Assembly (NCBI GenBank): GCA_027483805.1
Contig: JAIXTS010000310.1
Location: 1-34,387 of the forward strand
Direction of reading: 5' to 3'
Length of the DNA: 34,387 bases
Source of the DNA: Azospirillum sp.
GTDB lineage: Bacteria; Pseudomonadota; Alphaproteobacteria; Azospirillales; Azospirillaceae
Shown in pieces: positions 1-8,026 of this stretch (position 1 is the first letter of the stretch; each line of letters starts with the position of its first letter). The position numbers and the translations under genes were made by a program. A model generated the notes under the pieces. The model did no database searches and was not told the DNA's origin. It worked only from the letters and a program-made list of their open reading frames with translations.

Positions 1-302
1 GCGCCATTGTTGATCTTGTCGGCATAGACACCCAACCCGTACTTGGCCCCGTGCTGTTCCACCATGTTCAGCCAGGTTCCCTCCGTGAACTGGAACAGGC
101 CGGTGGCGCTGCTGGTCGAGGCTTTCACATCGGTTCGATAGCCGCTTTCAACCCCTGCCTTATCCATCAGATAGGCAAAATCGACCCCCGTCGCCGCGCT
201 CGCCTGCTGTACGGCGCGCACGACATGGGCCGGCGCGTTGCGCGCATTGCCCTGGGTTTCAGCGACGTTGCCCTGACTGAGGAGGTTGAGGTTGGTATTC
301 AC
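1..302 (-). CDS. Lytic transglycosylase SLT-domain protein (N-terminal part, runs off window)
   Basis: Reading the minus strand from 302 gives an open frame that continues past the window edge. After about 20 non-conserved residues comes the start of a goose-lysozyme/Slt-type domain: the stretch DKAGVESGYR carries the Glu of the ES motif that is catalytic in lytic transglycosylases, followed by SSATGLFQFTEGTW, the usual GLFQ signature. The family cleaves peptidoglycan glycan strands in the periplasm. I chose the GTG at 302 because a GGAG lies 7 nt upstream; no ATG occurs in frame before the upstream stop near 425. No obvious signal peptide is seen at this start, so either export is unusual or the start is wrong. 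It is divergent from the acyl-CoA dehydrogenase. Confidence 0.8.
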   Translation of the reverse strand, partial: MNTNLNLLSQGNVAETQGNARNAPAHVVRAVQQASAATGVDFAYLMDKAGVESGYRTDVKASTSSATGLFQFTEGTWLNMVEQHGAKYGLGVYADKINNG

Positions 303-397
303 GGGACGGCTCCACGGGTACGGGTGACGCCAGAACCTTAAGCAATCGCCGTGCCAAGTGCTGCACCCCGCAAAGCCTGATGACAGCGTGCTGACTT

Positions 398-411
398 TTA
401 CGTTAACGTAA
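398..411. promoter_or_regulatory. Perfect 14-bp palindrome, candidate operator
   Basis: TTACGTTAACGTAA is exactly self-complementary. It lies in the divergent intergenic region, about 140 bp before the acyl-CoA dehydrogenase start and about 95 bp before the transglycosylase start. TTACG...CGTAA half-sites resemble those I recall for MerR-family LiuR-type regulators of acyl-CoA and branched-chain catabolism; that link is from memory and inferred. Confidence 0.45.
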
Positions 412-550
412 GATGCTATGGCTTAGTTCCGATATGCGACCATCCTCCCGGCGGGGCTTGCCGGGCGTGTGGGTTCGCGCAATCTTTCCATGATGGACAG
501 GGCGAGCGCTGGAACCCGCCCTGACAATGAAGCCGGGAGGACAAGGCTAA

Positions 551-2347
551 ATGACCGCTTACAATGCACCCATCCAGGATATGCGCTTCACGCTGAACCA
601 TGTGGTTGGCCTGCCCCAGGTGGCGGCGCTTCCCGGTTACGATGCGGTGACGCCCGATCTGGTGGATCAGGTCCTGGATGAGGCAGGCAAGCTGGCGCGG
701 GACGTGCTGGCGCCGCTGAACTGGGTGGGCGACCAGAATGGCGCCAAGCTGGAGAATGGCGTGGTCACCACGGCCCCCGGCTTCCGCGACGCCTACTGGA
801 AATATGCCGAGGGTGGCTGGAACGCCGTCCCGTTCGATCCGGATTTCGGCGGCCAGGGTCTGCCCTGGACCCTGGCCCTGCCGATCCAGGAAATGTGGAC
901 ATCGGCCAACATGTCCTTCTCGCTCTGCCCCATGCTGAACCAGGGGGCGGTGGAACTGTTGCAGGCCCACGGGTCGGAACAGCAGAAGAAACTGTATCTG
1001 GAAAAGCTGATCAGCGGTGAATGGACCGGCACCATGAACCTGACGGAGCCGCAGGCCGGTTCCGACGTGGGCGCCGTCCGCACCAAGGCTGTCCCGAACG
1101 AGGACGGCACTTGGCTGATCACTGGGCAGAAAATCTTCATCACCTTTGGTGAGCATGACTTCACCGATAACATCATCCACCTGGTGTTGGCGCGCACGCC
1201 CACGGCCCCGGCCGGCGTGAAGGGCATCAGCCTGTTTGTTGTGCCCAAATTCATGGTGAACGAGGATGGCAGCCTGGGACAGCGCAACGATCTGCGCTGC
1301 GCGGGTCTGGAGCACAAGATGGGCATCCATGCCAGCCCGACCGCCGTCATGGCCTATGGCGACAATGGTGGTGCCGTCGGCTTCATGGTCGGTGAGGAGA
1401 ATCGCGGCATCGAATACATGTTCACCATGATGAACAATGCCCGCCTGGGTGTCGGTCTTCAGGGTATGGCGATCGCCGAACGCGCCTATCAGCAAGCCGT
1501 TGACTATGCCAAGGGCCGTGTGCAGAGCCGCGCCCTGACCGGCAAGGACCCGAGCCCGGTCGCCATCATCAAGCATCCGGACGTGCGCCGCATGCTGATG
1601 ACCATGAAGTCGCAGATCGAGGCGGCACGCGCCCTGGTCTATCTGACGGCGTCAGCTTTGGATAACGCCCACAAGAACCCCGACACGGACGCCGCCAAGG
1701 CCGCCAACGCCCTGAACGACCTGCTGACCCCGATCACCAAGGCCTGGTGCACCGACCTGGGGGTGGAGATTGCCAGCCTGGGCGTGCAGATTCATGGCGG
1801 CATGGGCTTCATCGAGGAGACAGGGGCGGCCCAGCATTACCGCGACGCCCGTATTGCCCCCATTTATGAAGGCACCAACGGCATCCAGGCCAATGACCTG
1901 GTCTTCCGCAAGGTGCTGCGCGATGGTGGTGAGGCGGCTGCGTCCCTGATCGCGGAGATGCGGGCCACGGCCACGGCCATCGCCACCCAGCCGGGCGACG
2001 ACATGGCGACCATGGGGGCCAACCTGTCCGACGCCATCGACGCCGTGGAAACGGCGACAAAATGGGTGCTGGACACCGGCAAGGCCGACCTGACGGCCCT
2101 GGCCTCGGGCGCCGTCAATTACCTGCGCATGTTCGGCGTTACCATCGGTGGATATCTGACGGCCAAGGCCATGATCGCCGCCAACACCCTGCTGCGTGAA
2201 CCGGGGGCGGATGCCCGCTTTCTGGATGGCAAGATCGTCACCGGCCGCTTCTATGCCGACCAGATCCTGCCGCAGGCCCGTGGCCTGCTGACGGTCGTGA
2301 CCGAGGGTCATCGCGCGGTGATGGGCCTGTCGGACGACCAGTTCTAA
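551..2347 (+). CDS. Acyl-CoA dehydrogenase, long (DmdC-like) type
   Basis: A 598-residue FAD enzyme that oxidises acyl-CoA at the alpha-beta position, in the cytoplasm. The length exceeds the usual 380-400 residues because of an extra C-terminal domain, as in the subgroup that includes 3-methylmercaptopropionyl-CoA dehydrogenases (DmdC). Visible landmarks are an N-terminal helical domain, the FAD/substrate strand motif MNLTEPQAGSDVG (about residue 160), GMGFIEETGAAQHYRD, and YEGTNGIQ, where Glu440 is the expected catalytic base as in medium-chain acyl-CoA dehydrogenase. GGGAGG precedes the ATG by 10 nt. It is transcribed alone and is followed by a hairpin at 2392-2418. The substrate cannot be fixed from sequence; the DmdC-like label describes architecture only and there is no DMSP gene nearby. 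Confidence 0.93.
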   Translation: MTAYNAPIQDMRFTLNHVVGLPQVAALPGYDAVTPDLVDQVLDEAGKLARDVLAPLNWVGDQNGAKLENGVVTTAPGFRDAYWKYAEGGWNAVPFDPDFGGQGLPWTLALPIQEMWTSANMSFSLCPMLNQGAVELLQAHGSEQQKKLYLEKLISGEWTGTMNLTEPQAGSDVGAVRTKAVPNEDGTWLITGQKIFITFGEHDFTDNIIHLVLARTPTAPAGVKGISLFVVPKFMVNEDGSLGQRNDLRCAGLEHKMGIHASPTAVMAYGDNGGAVGFMVGEENRGIEYMFTMMNNARLGVGLQGMAIAERAYQQAVDYAKGRVQSRALTGKDPSPVAIIKHPDVRRMLMTMKSQIEAARALVYLTASALDNAHKNPDTDAAKAANALNDLLTPITKAWCTDLGVEIASLGVQIHGGMGFIEETGAAQHYRDARIAPIYEGTNGIQANDLVFRKVLRDGGEAAASLIAEMRATATAIATQPGDDMATMGANLSDAIDAVETATKWVLDTGKADLTALASGAVNYLRMFGVTIGGYLTAKAMIAANTLLREPGADARFLDGKIVTGRFYADQILPQARGLLTVVTEGHRAVMGLSDDQF

Positions 2348-2391
2348 AACGGCTGTAGGCCGACTGGAAGCATGAGTATCTGAGACGTGCC

Positions 2392-2418
2392 GGCGGGTGG
2401 TGGATAACGCCACCCGCC
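2392..2418 (+). terminator. Hairpin after acyl-CoA dehydrogenase
   Basis: GGCGGGTGG and CCACCCGCC form perfect 9-bp arms around a 9-nt loop, 44 nt after the stop. No T-run follows, so it is either an atypical terminator or an mRNA 3'-end stabiliser. Confidence 0.5.
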
Positions 2419-2531
2419 CCACAAGACGAAGGACATAGGCCCATCGTCTGCGCCTATAGACATTGCGGCGATGGACTTTACGGGCGCTTGGATTCCACAC
2501 TGCCTTCCAGACAGAGGGCGGGAGGAACCCC

Positions 2532-2735
2532 ATGAGCGACATATCGACCAACGAACTGCGCCTGCTGGCCGCCAAGATTGCGACATCCTATGTGCAGGCA
2601 AATCCGGTAGCGTCGGACCATCTGACAGGCATCATCCGCGTGGCCTACCAGGGTTTGCGGCACTGCATCACCCCGCCGCCGGCGCCGGCCGTTACTGCCA
2701 GGAACCGCCGCCGCGGACGCGCGACCTCTGCCTGA
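2532..2735 (+). CDS. Short MucR-like protein lacking the zinc finger
   Basis: A 67-residue protein. I chose the ATG at 2532 because GGGAGGA sits 7 nt upstream; a longer frame from 2463 has no such site. Residues 8-45 (LRLLAAKIATSYVQANPVAS and what follows) look like the N-terminal helical segment of MucR/Ros regulators, where an I-V-x-A-Y-V-x-N-N-P motif is typical and supports oligomerisation. The C2H2 zinc finger that follows in full MucR proteins (about 140 residues) is missing; instead a Pro-rich linker leads to a basic tail, RNRRRGRATSA. It could be a natural mini-protein that modulates full MucR, or a remnant. It ends 6 nt from the convergent sigma factor gene. The family call is moderately sure, the function unknown. 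Confidence 0.55.
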   Translation: MSDISTNELRLLAAKIATSYVQANPVASDHLTGIIRVAYQGLRHCITPPPAPAVTARNRRRGRATSA

Positions 2736-2741
2736 TCATGG

Positions 2742-3275
2742 TCAGGCGCGGGCTTCCGTTTCCCCGTCCATCAGGCGGCGAAGGGTGCCGCGGGCGCGCG
2801 ACAGGCGGGATTTCACCGTGCCGATCGAGATATTGGCGTCGCGTGCCGCCTGTTCATAGCTGACGCCGTGCAGGGCCACCATGACCACCATGTCCCGCTG
2901 ATCGGACGGCAGCCGCGCCATGGCCCGGCGCAGATCGCGCACCTGCATGCGGCCCATCTGCCGGGCCGGCGACCCGCCCAGTTCCGCGCCATCGCAATCA
3001 TCCAGTGCCACATGCTGCCGGTTCCGGCGCAACCCGTTAATGTGCAGGTTGCGCAGCATGGTAGAAAGCCATGCCCGCAGGTTCGTCCCCTCCTGCCACA
3101 GGTGAAGACGGGTCAGGGCGCGTTCCATACATTCCTGGGCCAGATCGTCAGCCAGGGTGCCATCGCGACATAGGCCCAGCGCATAGCGGCGCAGATATTC
3201 ACGCTCGTCTGCCACCAGACGGGCAAGGTCGGGGCGGGCAGAAGCAGTGATGATGTTATGCTGGCTGATGGCCAT
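2742..3275 (-). CDS. ECF-type RNA polymerase sigma factor
   Basis: A 177-residue sigma-70 family protein of the extracytoplasmic-function size class, with only regions 2 and 4. Region 2 covers about residues 20-85, with LADDLAQECMERAL and GTNLRAWLSTMLRN, which bind core enzyme and the -10. Region 4 covers about 112-170, with LPSDQRDMVVMVALHG and the helix-turn-helix SYEQAARDANISIGTVKSRL. The start at 3275 is preferred over upstream in-frame codons because AGGAG lies 6 nt before that ATG. Region 2 resembles the alphaproteobacterial ECF groups near EcfG, but no PhyR, NepR or other anti-sigma gene is adjacent, so its control must be encoded elsewhere or be transcriptional. Confidence 0.9.
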   Translation of the reverse strand: MAISQHNIITASARPDLARLVADEREYLRRYALGLCRDGTLADDLAQECMERALTRLHLWQEGTNLRAWLSTMLRNLHINGLRRNRQHVALDDCDGAELGGSPARQMGRMQVRDLRRAMARLPSDQRDMVVMVALHGVSYEQAARDANISIGTVKSRLSRARGTLRRLMDGETEARA

Positions 3276-3714
3276 ATTCATCTCCTTCGTCCAACGGCGA
3301 ACCGCAAGATCATTGTGGCCATTGACCGAATATCGAAACATATCCGATCTTTTATTGGCACAAACCAAGTCAGGGCTGATATGTCGTCGAGCAGCTCTCC
3401 AGCCGTGATTTAAGGATTTTTTACCCCTACCGTGTCATGATTGTGGCAGGCGCTGGCTAATACCCGTTCTCTTTAGTTCGACCCGCAGGTCATAGGCCTT
3501 CTGCCGCATCTGCGTCCGACCATTGGAAAGCCGGGTCGGATGCGCTATATCCACCGGACAGGTGGAACGTGGCGGGCACCCACGCGACCGGCATGGGCCT
3601 AACCCTCCGGTTGGGTGGCGGTTGTGGGGGTTAAGGCTTAGTGTCGGCTGAAGAAGCGGCAAGGCCGGCCACCGGCGTCATCGACCCTGCCGCGCGCCCG
3701 TCCAAGGACACGTC
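3276..3714. other. 439-bp intergenic region between sigma factor and glycosyltransferase operon
   Basis: This must hold divergent promoters for the ECF gene and the glycosyltransferase pair. The sigma-proximal part (about 3300-3420) is markedly A+T richer than the surroundings. A small hairpin, CCACC-GGACA-GGTGG, is at 3551-3565, and CCTAACCC pairs with GGGTTAAGG (one bulge) across about 3598-3635. No convincing small gene was found: the one long minus-strand frame (3435-3662) shows no recognisable protein and no ribosome site that I could support. Confidence 0.5.
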
Positions 3715-4800
3715 ATGTCGTCTCCCCCCTACGAACCCACCAAGCACCCCACGCCGCTTCGTCCGTTGAACGAGGCAACGGTGCTGTCCGTTGTGCTGCC
3801 CATGCATAATGAGGGGGAGAATATCGACGCCCTGTTCGCGCGGCTTCAACCCGTGCTGGAACGTCTGGGCGTGCCTTATGAGGTAGTCTGCGTCGATGAC
3901 GGTTCGCGAGACGACACCTGGACGCGCCTGCTGGCCGCCCATACAGTCAATCCACGTATCCGGCTGGTGCGGTTCAGCCGTAATTTCGGTAAGGAAATGG
4001 CCATGACGGCAGGGCTGCGCCATGCAGTCGGCCGCGCGGTAGTCCTGATGGACAGTGACCTGCAGCATCCGCCGGAAGTCATTGAGGAGTTCTATGCCCA
4101 TTGGCAGGCCGGCGCCCAAGTCGTATTCGGCGTGCGCCGCAGCCGCGATACCGACCCGCCCCTCCGCCGTTTCCTGACACGCCGCTTCTACAAGCTGCTG
4201 GACACGATGTCGGAGGTCCCGTTACCACGGGATGCCGGTGATTTCCGTCTGATGGATCGTGCCGTCGTCGATGCGCTGAACCTGATGGGCGAACGCACAC
4301 GGTTCATGAAGGGGCTTTATAGCTGGGTGGGCTTCCGGCAGGTGGCGGTGCCGTTCGAAACGGCGCCACGCCATGCGGGAACAACCACATTCAGCACCTG
4401 GAAGCTGTTGCGCTTCGCCATGGATGGCATCGTTTCCTTCTCCACCCTGCCCTTGCGTGTCTGGTCCTGGCTGGGTCTGGCCGTGGCGGCTGTCGCCGTG
4501 CTGTATGGGGCCGTGATCCTGCTGAAGACGATGATGTTCGGCATTGACGTGCCGGGCTATGCCTCGCTGATGGTGGCAACCCTGTTCCTGGGCGGTGTAC
4601 AGCTGATCTGCCTGGGCGTGTTGGGCGATTATCTTGGCCGTGTCTTTACGGAAGTGAAAGGCCGGCCGCTTTATCTTGTCGCCGACAGTATCGGTTTTGC
4701 GGCCAGCGCGGGCGCGGAGGAAAGCCGTCCCGACCACCGGCATGCCCCTGCCCCGCTGCCCGCCGCGCTGCCAGACCGGCGCAGCAGCGGCACGAACTGA
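3715..4800 (+). CDS. GtrB-like polyprenyl-phosphate glycosyltransferase (GT2)
   Basis: A 361-residue membrane-attached GT2 enzyme of the dolichyl-phosphate-mannose synthase/GtrB type, expected to move a sugar from a nucleotide sugar to undecaprenyl phosphate on the cytoplasmic face. The fold signature VVLPMHNEGENI (residues 26-37), CVDDGSRDDT (59-68) and the DSD metal site followed by LQHPPE (113-120) are all present. Two membrane helices lie near residues 250-270 and 283-305, and the sequence ends in a soluble Pro/Arg-rich tail. AAGGA is 6 nt before the ATG. The next gene begins 8 nt after the stop and encodes a GT-C enzyme, so the pair probably makes and uses a lipid-linked sugar to decorate an envelope glycan. 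Confidence 0.9.
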   Translation: MSSPPYEPTKHPTPLRPLNEATVLSVVLPMHNEGENIDALFARLQPVLERLGVPYEVVCVDDGSRDDTWTRLLAAHTVNPRIRLVRFSRNFGKEMAMTAGLRHAVGRAVVLMDSDLQHPPEVIEEFYAHWQAGAQVVFGVRRSRDTDPPLRRFLTRRFYKLLDTMSEVPLPRDAGDFRLMDRAVVDALNLMGERTRFMKGLYSWVGFRQVAVPFETAPRHAGTTTFSTWKLLRFAMDGIVSFSTLPLRVWSWLGLAVAAVAVLYGAVILLKTMMFGIDVPGYASLMVATLFLGGVQLICLGVLGDYLGRVFTEVKGRPLYLVADSIGFAASAGAEESRPDHRHAPAPLPAALPDRRSSGTN

Positions 4801-4808
4801 CCGGCGTC

Positions 4809-6422
4809 ATGGGTCAGCCTGCGAAAGAAGCCGCAGCAACTTCCTTCTGGGACGGTGTGGCGCAGATGGCACTGGCCGCCGGCCTGCTGTTCGTGGCCTT
4901 CACCTTCAAGAATTACGGCATCACCTGGGACGAACCGCTGCATCTGGAGAATGGATGGCGGGCCTTGGACTGGTATCTCTCGCTGGGCGAGGACCAGCGG
5001 GTGCTGGGGTTCCAGAACCTTTACCTCTATGGGGCGCTTTACGACACGCTGACGGCGGCGGCAGGGGCAATGCTGCCGTTCGACGCCTACGAAACCCGGC
5101 GCCTGATTGGCGGGCTGGTCGGTGTCGCGGGGTTGGCCGCCGTGCGGGCACAGGCACGCCTGCTGGCCGGGCCGCGGGCGGGTGCGCTGGCGGTGATCCT
5201 GCTGCTGCTGACGCCGGAATGGATGGGGCAGGCCTTCGCCAATCCCAAGGATGTGCCCTTTGCCACCGCCGCCGCCTGGATGGGGCTGCTGCAGATCCGC
5301 CTGATCCGGGACCTGCCCCGCCAGAAATGGACCAGTCTGGCGGGGTTCGGGCTGGCCTTCGGGGCGGCGCTGGGCATCCGGGTCGGTGGCGTGGTGCTGA
5401 TCGGCCCGCTGGGTATCGGCTGCCTGTACTGGCTGGGCCTGCATCTGCGCCGAACCCCTGTTGCACCGGCGCTGTTTGATGGTTTTGTGGCGGCGGCGCG
5501 GCTGGTCCCGGCCTTTATCCTGGCCTGGCTGATCATGCTGGCCTGCTGGCCCTGGGCACAGTTGGACCCGATTGCCCGCCCGCTGGAGGCCTTGGCCGGT
5601 TTCTCGCATTTCCCGCTCTCCTTCAGCTTCCCGTTCGCCGGACAGACCCTGGTCACCACCGACCTGCCCTGGTGGTATGTGCCGGTGGCCCTGGGTGTGA
5701 AACTGCCAGAGGTAACGCTGCTGGGTCTGGCGATCGTAACGGTCCTGGCCATCCGCGCCGTGATGCGGGCGCCGCTGTCACTGCTGCCGGAACGGGTCGC
5801 ACTGGCCGCCGCCATCTTGCTGCCCCCCCTGATCGTGATTGTCACAGGTGCGGTTCTTTATGACGGTATCCGCCATCTGCTGTTCCTGCTGCCGCCGCTG
5901 ACGGTGGCCGCCGGCATCGGGCTGGACCGGCTGGCAACCTGGATGGACGGGCGGGCGGTGCGGGACCGGCTGCCGCAGGCGACAGGGCTGGCTGCCGCGC
6001 TGCTGTGCCTGTGGGCCGGCTGGCAGGTGCTGACGATGGCCCGCCTGCACCCCTATGAGGCCATCTGGTACAATGCCCTGGCCGGCGGTGTGCGTGGAGC
6101 CGAGGGACGGTTCGAACTGGATTACTGGGGCAGCCCCCTGTCGGAAGCGGCCGACATGCTGCGCAACCGCATCGTGGCGCAGGAGGGCGGCAGCGCCATC
6201 GCCCGGCCCTACCGCGTGCGCATCTGCGGACCGCATGACAGCGCCCTGCATTTCCTGCCCCCGACATGGAAAGCGCCGGCGGACGGCCAGGGCGAGGCCG
6301 ATTTCTACATCGCCTTCACGCGCAGCAGTTGCGGCCCCGCCCCCGCTGGCCGGGAGATCGTCAGGGTCGAACGGATGGGTGTGACCTTGGCCTATGCGCT
6401 GGACCTGCGCGGCACGGATTGA
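4809..6422 (+). CDS. Multi-pass GT-C glycosyltransferase (PMT/ArnT-like)
   Basis: A 537-residue polytopic protein with about ten hydrophobic segments between residues 18 and 415 and a soluble C-terminal domain. After the first membrane helix comes ITWDEPLHLENG, whose Asp41-Glu42 pair matches the catalytic acidic DE/DD motif in the first outer loop of GT-C enzymes that use polyprenyl-phosphate sugars. A second conserved-looking loop, AFANPKDVPFA, follows the fourth helix. Such enzymes transfer the sugar to lipid A, O-antigen or protein in the periplasm. It is translated directly after the GtrB-like gene (8-nt gap, no strong ribosome site, so probably coupled). A GtrA-type flippase, common in such trios, is absent. 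The acceptor is unknown. Confidence 0.8.
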   Translation: MGQPAKEAAATSFWDGVAQMALAAGLLFVAFTFKNYGITWDEPLHLENGWRALDWYLSLGEDQRVLGFQNLYLYGALYDTLTAAAGAMLPFDAYETRRLIGGLVGVAGLAAVRAQARLLAGPRAGALAVILLLLTPEWMGQAFANPKDVPFATAAAWMGLLQIRLIRDLPRQKWTSLAGFGLAFGAALGIRVGGVVLIGPLGIGCLYWLGLHLRRTPVAPALFDGFVAAARLVPAFILAWLIMLACWPWAQLDPIARPLEALAGFSHFPLSFSFPFAGQTLVTTDLPWWYVPVALGVKLPEVTLLGLAIVTVLAIRAVMRAPLSLLPERVALAAAILLPPLIVIVTGAVLYDGIRHLLFLLPPLTVAAGIGLDRLATWMDGRAVRDRLPQATGLAAALLCLWAGWQVLTMARLHPYEAIWYNALAGGVRGAEGRFELDYWGSPLSEAADMLRNRIVAQEGGSAIARPYRVRICGPHDSALHFLPPTWKAPADGQGEADFYIAFTRSSCGPAPAGREIVRVERMGVTLAYALDLRGTD

Positions 6423-6424
6423 TA

Positions 6425-6460
6425 CCAAGCCGCCTCCAGGTTGACTTTTGGGCGGCTTGG
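6425..6460 (+). terminator. Hairpin after glycosyltransferase operon
   Basis: CCAAGCCGCC and GGCGGCTTGG form perfect 10-bp arms around a 16-nt loop, 2 nt after the stop codon of the GT-C gene. No T-run follows. Confidence 0.55.
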
Positions 6461-6461
6461 A

Positions 6462-6519
6462 GGCCGGGGACTGCCGGCCCGCGCCCCGTGGCGCGCAAGA
6501 CAAGGGTGCGGATGCGCCT
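6462..6519 (-). repeat. Structured intergenic repeat, copy 1
   Basis: Read on the minus strand this begins GGCGCATCCGCACCCTTG and ends with a hairpin whose loop holds CAGTC. It aligns with copies at 9264, 12237 and 14971. The central stem is CGCGCC/GGCGCG (6480-6485 with 6490-6495). The last stem is GGCCGG/CCGGCC (6462-6467 with 6474-6479). Confidence 0.6.
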
Positions 6520-6536
6520 GCCCCGCGCTTGACGGA

Positions 6537-6571
6537 CGCCTTCAGACTGACCATCGGTCAGTGTGAAGGCG
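6537..6571. terminator. Long triloop hairpin between convergent genes
   Basis: Sixteen-base arms with a single mismatch enclose the triloop ATC; the inner part reads ACTGACC-ATC-GGTCAGT. It lies between the 3' ends of the GT-C gene and the ATP12 gene, 87 nt from the latter. It has no T-run on either strand. The near-perfect symmetry suits a bidirectional terminator or a REP-like element. A TetR-type operator is a less likely alternative, since no gene starts here. Confidence 0.55.
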
Positions 6572-6657
6572 GATGGGTATTGTGCGGGTTTGTAGTGCGA
6601 TCGGTCCAGCCATGCCACAATACAGCCCGACCCGCGCCCGGCAGGGCAATTGCTGCG

Positions 6658-7353
6658 TCAGCGCAGCAAATCCAGGAACCAGACGGTGTGGGCCAGATCA
6701 GCACGCTGGATGGCGCGGCGGTCGGCCGCTTCCCAGTCCTCGCCCCATTTCTCGATCTGGAAAGTCTCGTCCAACTGCGCCAGATCGAAGGCCTGCTCCG
6801 CCGTAAGGTGGCGGTCGACCAGCGCCAGGGACACCAGCAGCGAGCCTGTGATGCCGATGGTATTCTGCAGCGCCGTCAGGTGCCATTCATCCAACTGGTC
6901 CACCGCCGCGCGCAGGGCCTTCAGGGCGCCCGCCGGCTGCGGCTTATGGAGGATGCCGCTGGTGACCAGCAGATGCGCGTCATGGCGACGCGCCGCCCAG
7001 TCCAGCAGCGGATTCCACAAGGTCGCCTGACGCTGCACCAACTCATCGGGCTCGTCTGCCCGATAGCAGACCAGTTCGCTTTCACCATACACGGCGGATG
7101 CCTCGGCTACCGCGTCCAGGCGGCCGCGGACACCGTCGATGCTGGTGCTGGCCAGCTGGGTCAGCGGCATTGTGGCGGGCTTAACCTCTTCCCCTTGCGC
7201 GGCCCATTCGGCGGCCATGGCCTCGGCCAGCGCACGGGTGGGCACGACAAGCGGCAGTTTGGCCGGGGTGCGCACCGGTTTGCCGTCCAGCGTCAGGGTG
7301 AAGCCCCCGTCGGCCGCCACCGTTTCAACCTGCTTGTAAAAACGCTTCATCAT
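6658..7353 (-). CDS. ATP12-family F1-ATPase assembly chaperone
   Basis: A 231-residue homologue of the mitochondrial and alphaproteobacterial ATP12 chaperone, which in mitochondria helps assemble the alpha subunit into the F1 sector of ATP synthase. The N-terminus FYKQVE...LDGKPVRTPAKLPLVVPT and the segment ELVCYRADEPDELVQRQ...WNPLLDWA are typical of the family, as is the C-terminal TAEQAFDLAQLDETFQIEKWG. The gene starts 1 nt after the stop of the HAD phosphatase gene (two tandem ATGs at 7353 and 7350), so the two are co-transcribed and probably translationally coupled. ATP12 is largely restricted to alphaproteobacteria and eukaryotes, which supports the taxonomic placement. Confidence 0.92.
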   Translation of the reverse strand: MMKRFYKQVETVAADGGFTLTLDGKPVRTPAKLPLVVPTRALAEAMAAEWAAQGEEVKPATMPLTQLASTSIDGVRGRLDAVAEASAVYGESELVCYRADEPDELVQRQATLWNPLLDWAARRHDAHLLVTSGILHKPQPAGALKALRAAVDQLDEWHLTALQNTIGITGSLLVSLALVDRHLTAEQAFDLAQLDETFQIEKWGEDWEAADRRAIQRADLAHTVWFLDLLR

Positions 7354-7354
7354 C

Positions 7355-8026
7355 TTATTCCCTGACCAACAGGCCCGTCACGGCATCCGGGAGAGCCGCA
7401 TATTCATGCACCAGCAGGTCGGCACCGGCCGCCAGAAGTTCACCCCCATCATGATAGCCCCAGGCGACACCGATGGAGCGAACGCGCGCATTGCGGGCCA
7501 TCAGAATATCGAAACTGGTATCACCGATCACCACGGTGCCGGCGGCATCCGCGCCGCTTTCGGCCAGGGCCGCAAACACCATATCGGGGTTGGGCTTGCC
7601 GGCGACCCGGTCGCTGGTCTGCAACGTTATGAAACGGTGGGCAAGGCCATGATGCGCCAGGGTGGCATCCAGGCCGCGCCGGCTTTTCCCCGTGGCAATG
7701 CCCAGCAGGAACCCCGCCGCTTCCAGCGCATCCAGCGCTGCTACAGCCCCGTCGAACAGCGGCTCCGGATGGGTGCCCGCCAGACGGTTGCGGTAGAAGG
7801 CGGCCTTGTAGGCCTCCGAAATCGCCTCATGCCGATCGGCTGTCAGGGCGGGGGCCAGGCGCGCCACGGCGTCGACCAGCGGCAGCCCTACCACGCGCCG
7901 GACATCGCGGGCCGGCGGCGGCACCAGCCCCTGGGCCAGGAACCCCGCCTCCATGGCGGCTACGATCGCATGCTGGCTGTCCACCAGCGTGCCGTCGCAA
8001 TCAAAGAGAGCAAGCTTCAACGACAT
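7355..8026 (-). CDS. HAD-superfamily hydrolase (phosphoglycolate phosphatase-like)
   Basis: A 223-residue HAD subfamily IA phosphatase. Motif I is LFDCDGTLVDS with the nucleophile Asp9 and Asp11. A helical cap follows (about residues 18-85). Motif II is IATGKS (about 115), motif III the conserved Lys in RVAGKPNPDM, and motif IV is VIGDTSFDILMARNA, giving Mg2+ ligands. The substrate is probably a small phosphorylated metabolite such as 2-phosphoglycolate, but the family is promiscuous. It precedes ATP12 by 1 nt. In many alphaproteobacteria rluC lies directly upstream; here a plus-strand BMP gene intervenes. Confidence 0.9.
   Translation of the reverse strand: MSLKLALFDCDGTLVDSQHAIVAAMEAGFLAQGLVPPPARDVRRVVGLPLVDAVARLAPALTADRHEAISEAYKAAFYRNRLAGTHPEPLFDGAVAALDALEAAGFLLGIATGKSRRGLDATLAHHGLAHRFITLQTSDRVAGKPNPDMVFAALAESGADAAGTVVIGDTSFDILMARNARVRSIGVAWGYHDGGELLAAGADLLVHEYAALPDAVTGLLVRE

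Noticed and set aside
416-1576. 386-codon open frame on the minus strand
   Set aside because: It lies antisense to the acyl-CoA dehydrogenase, which has clear family motifs. The antisense translation shows no recognisable domain and is an effect of high GC.
3435-3662. 75-codon minus-strand frame in the long intergenic region
   Set aside because: No ribosome site, no recognisable family and an irregular composition; not enough to call a gene.
6537-6571. TetR-type operator
   Set aside because: ACTGACC-ATC-GGTCAGT looks like an operator, but the site lies between two convergent gene ends with no promoter to control; hairpin/terminator is simpler.
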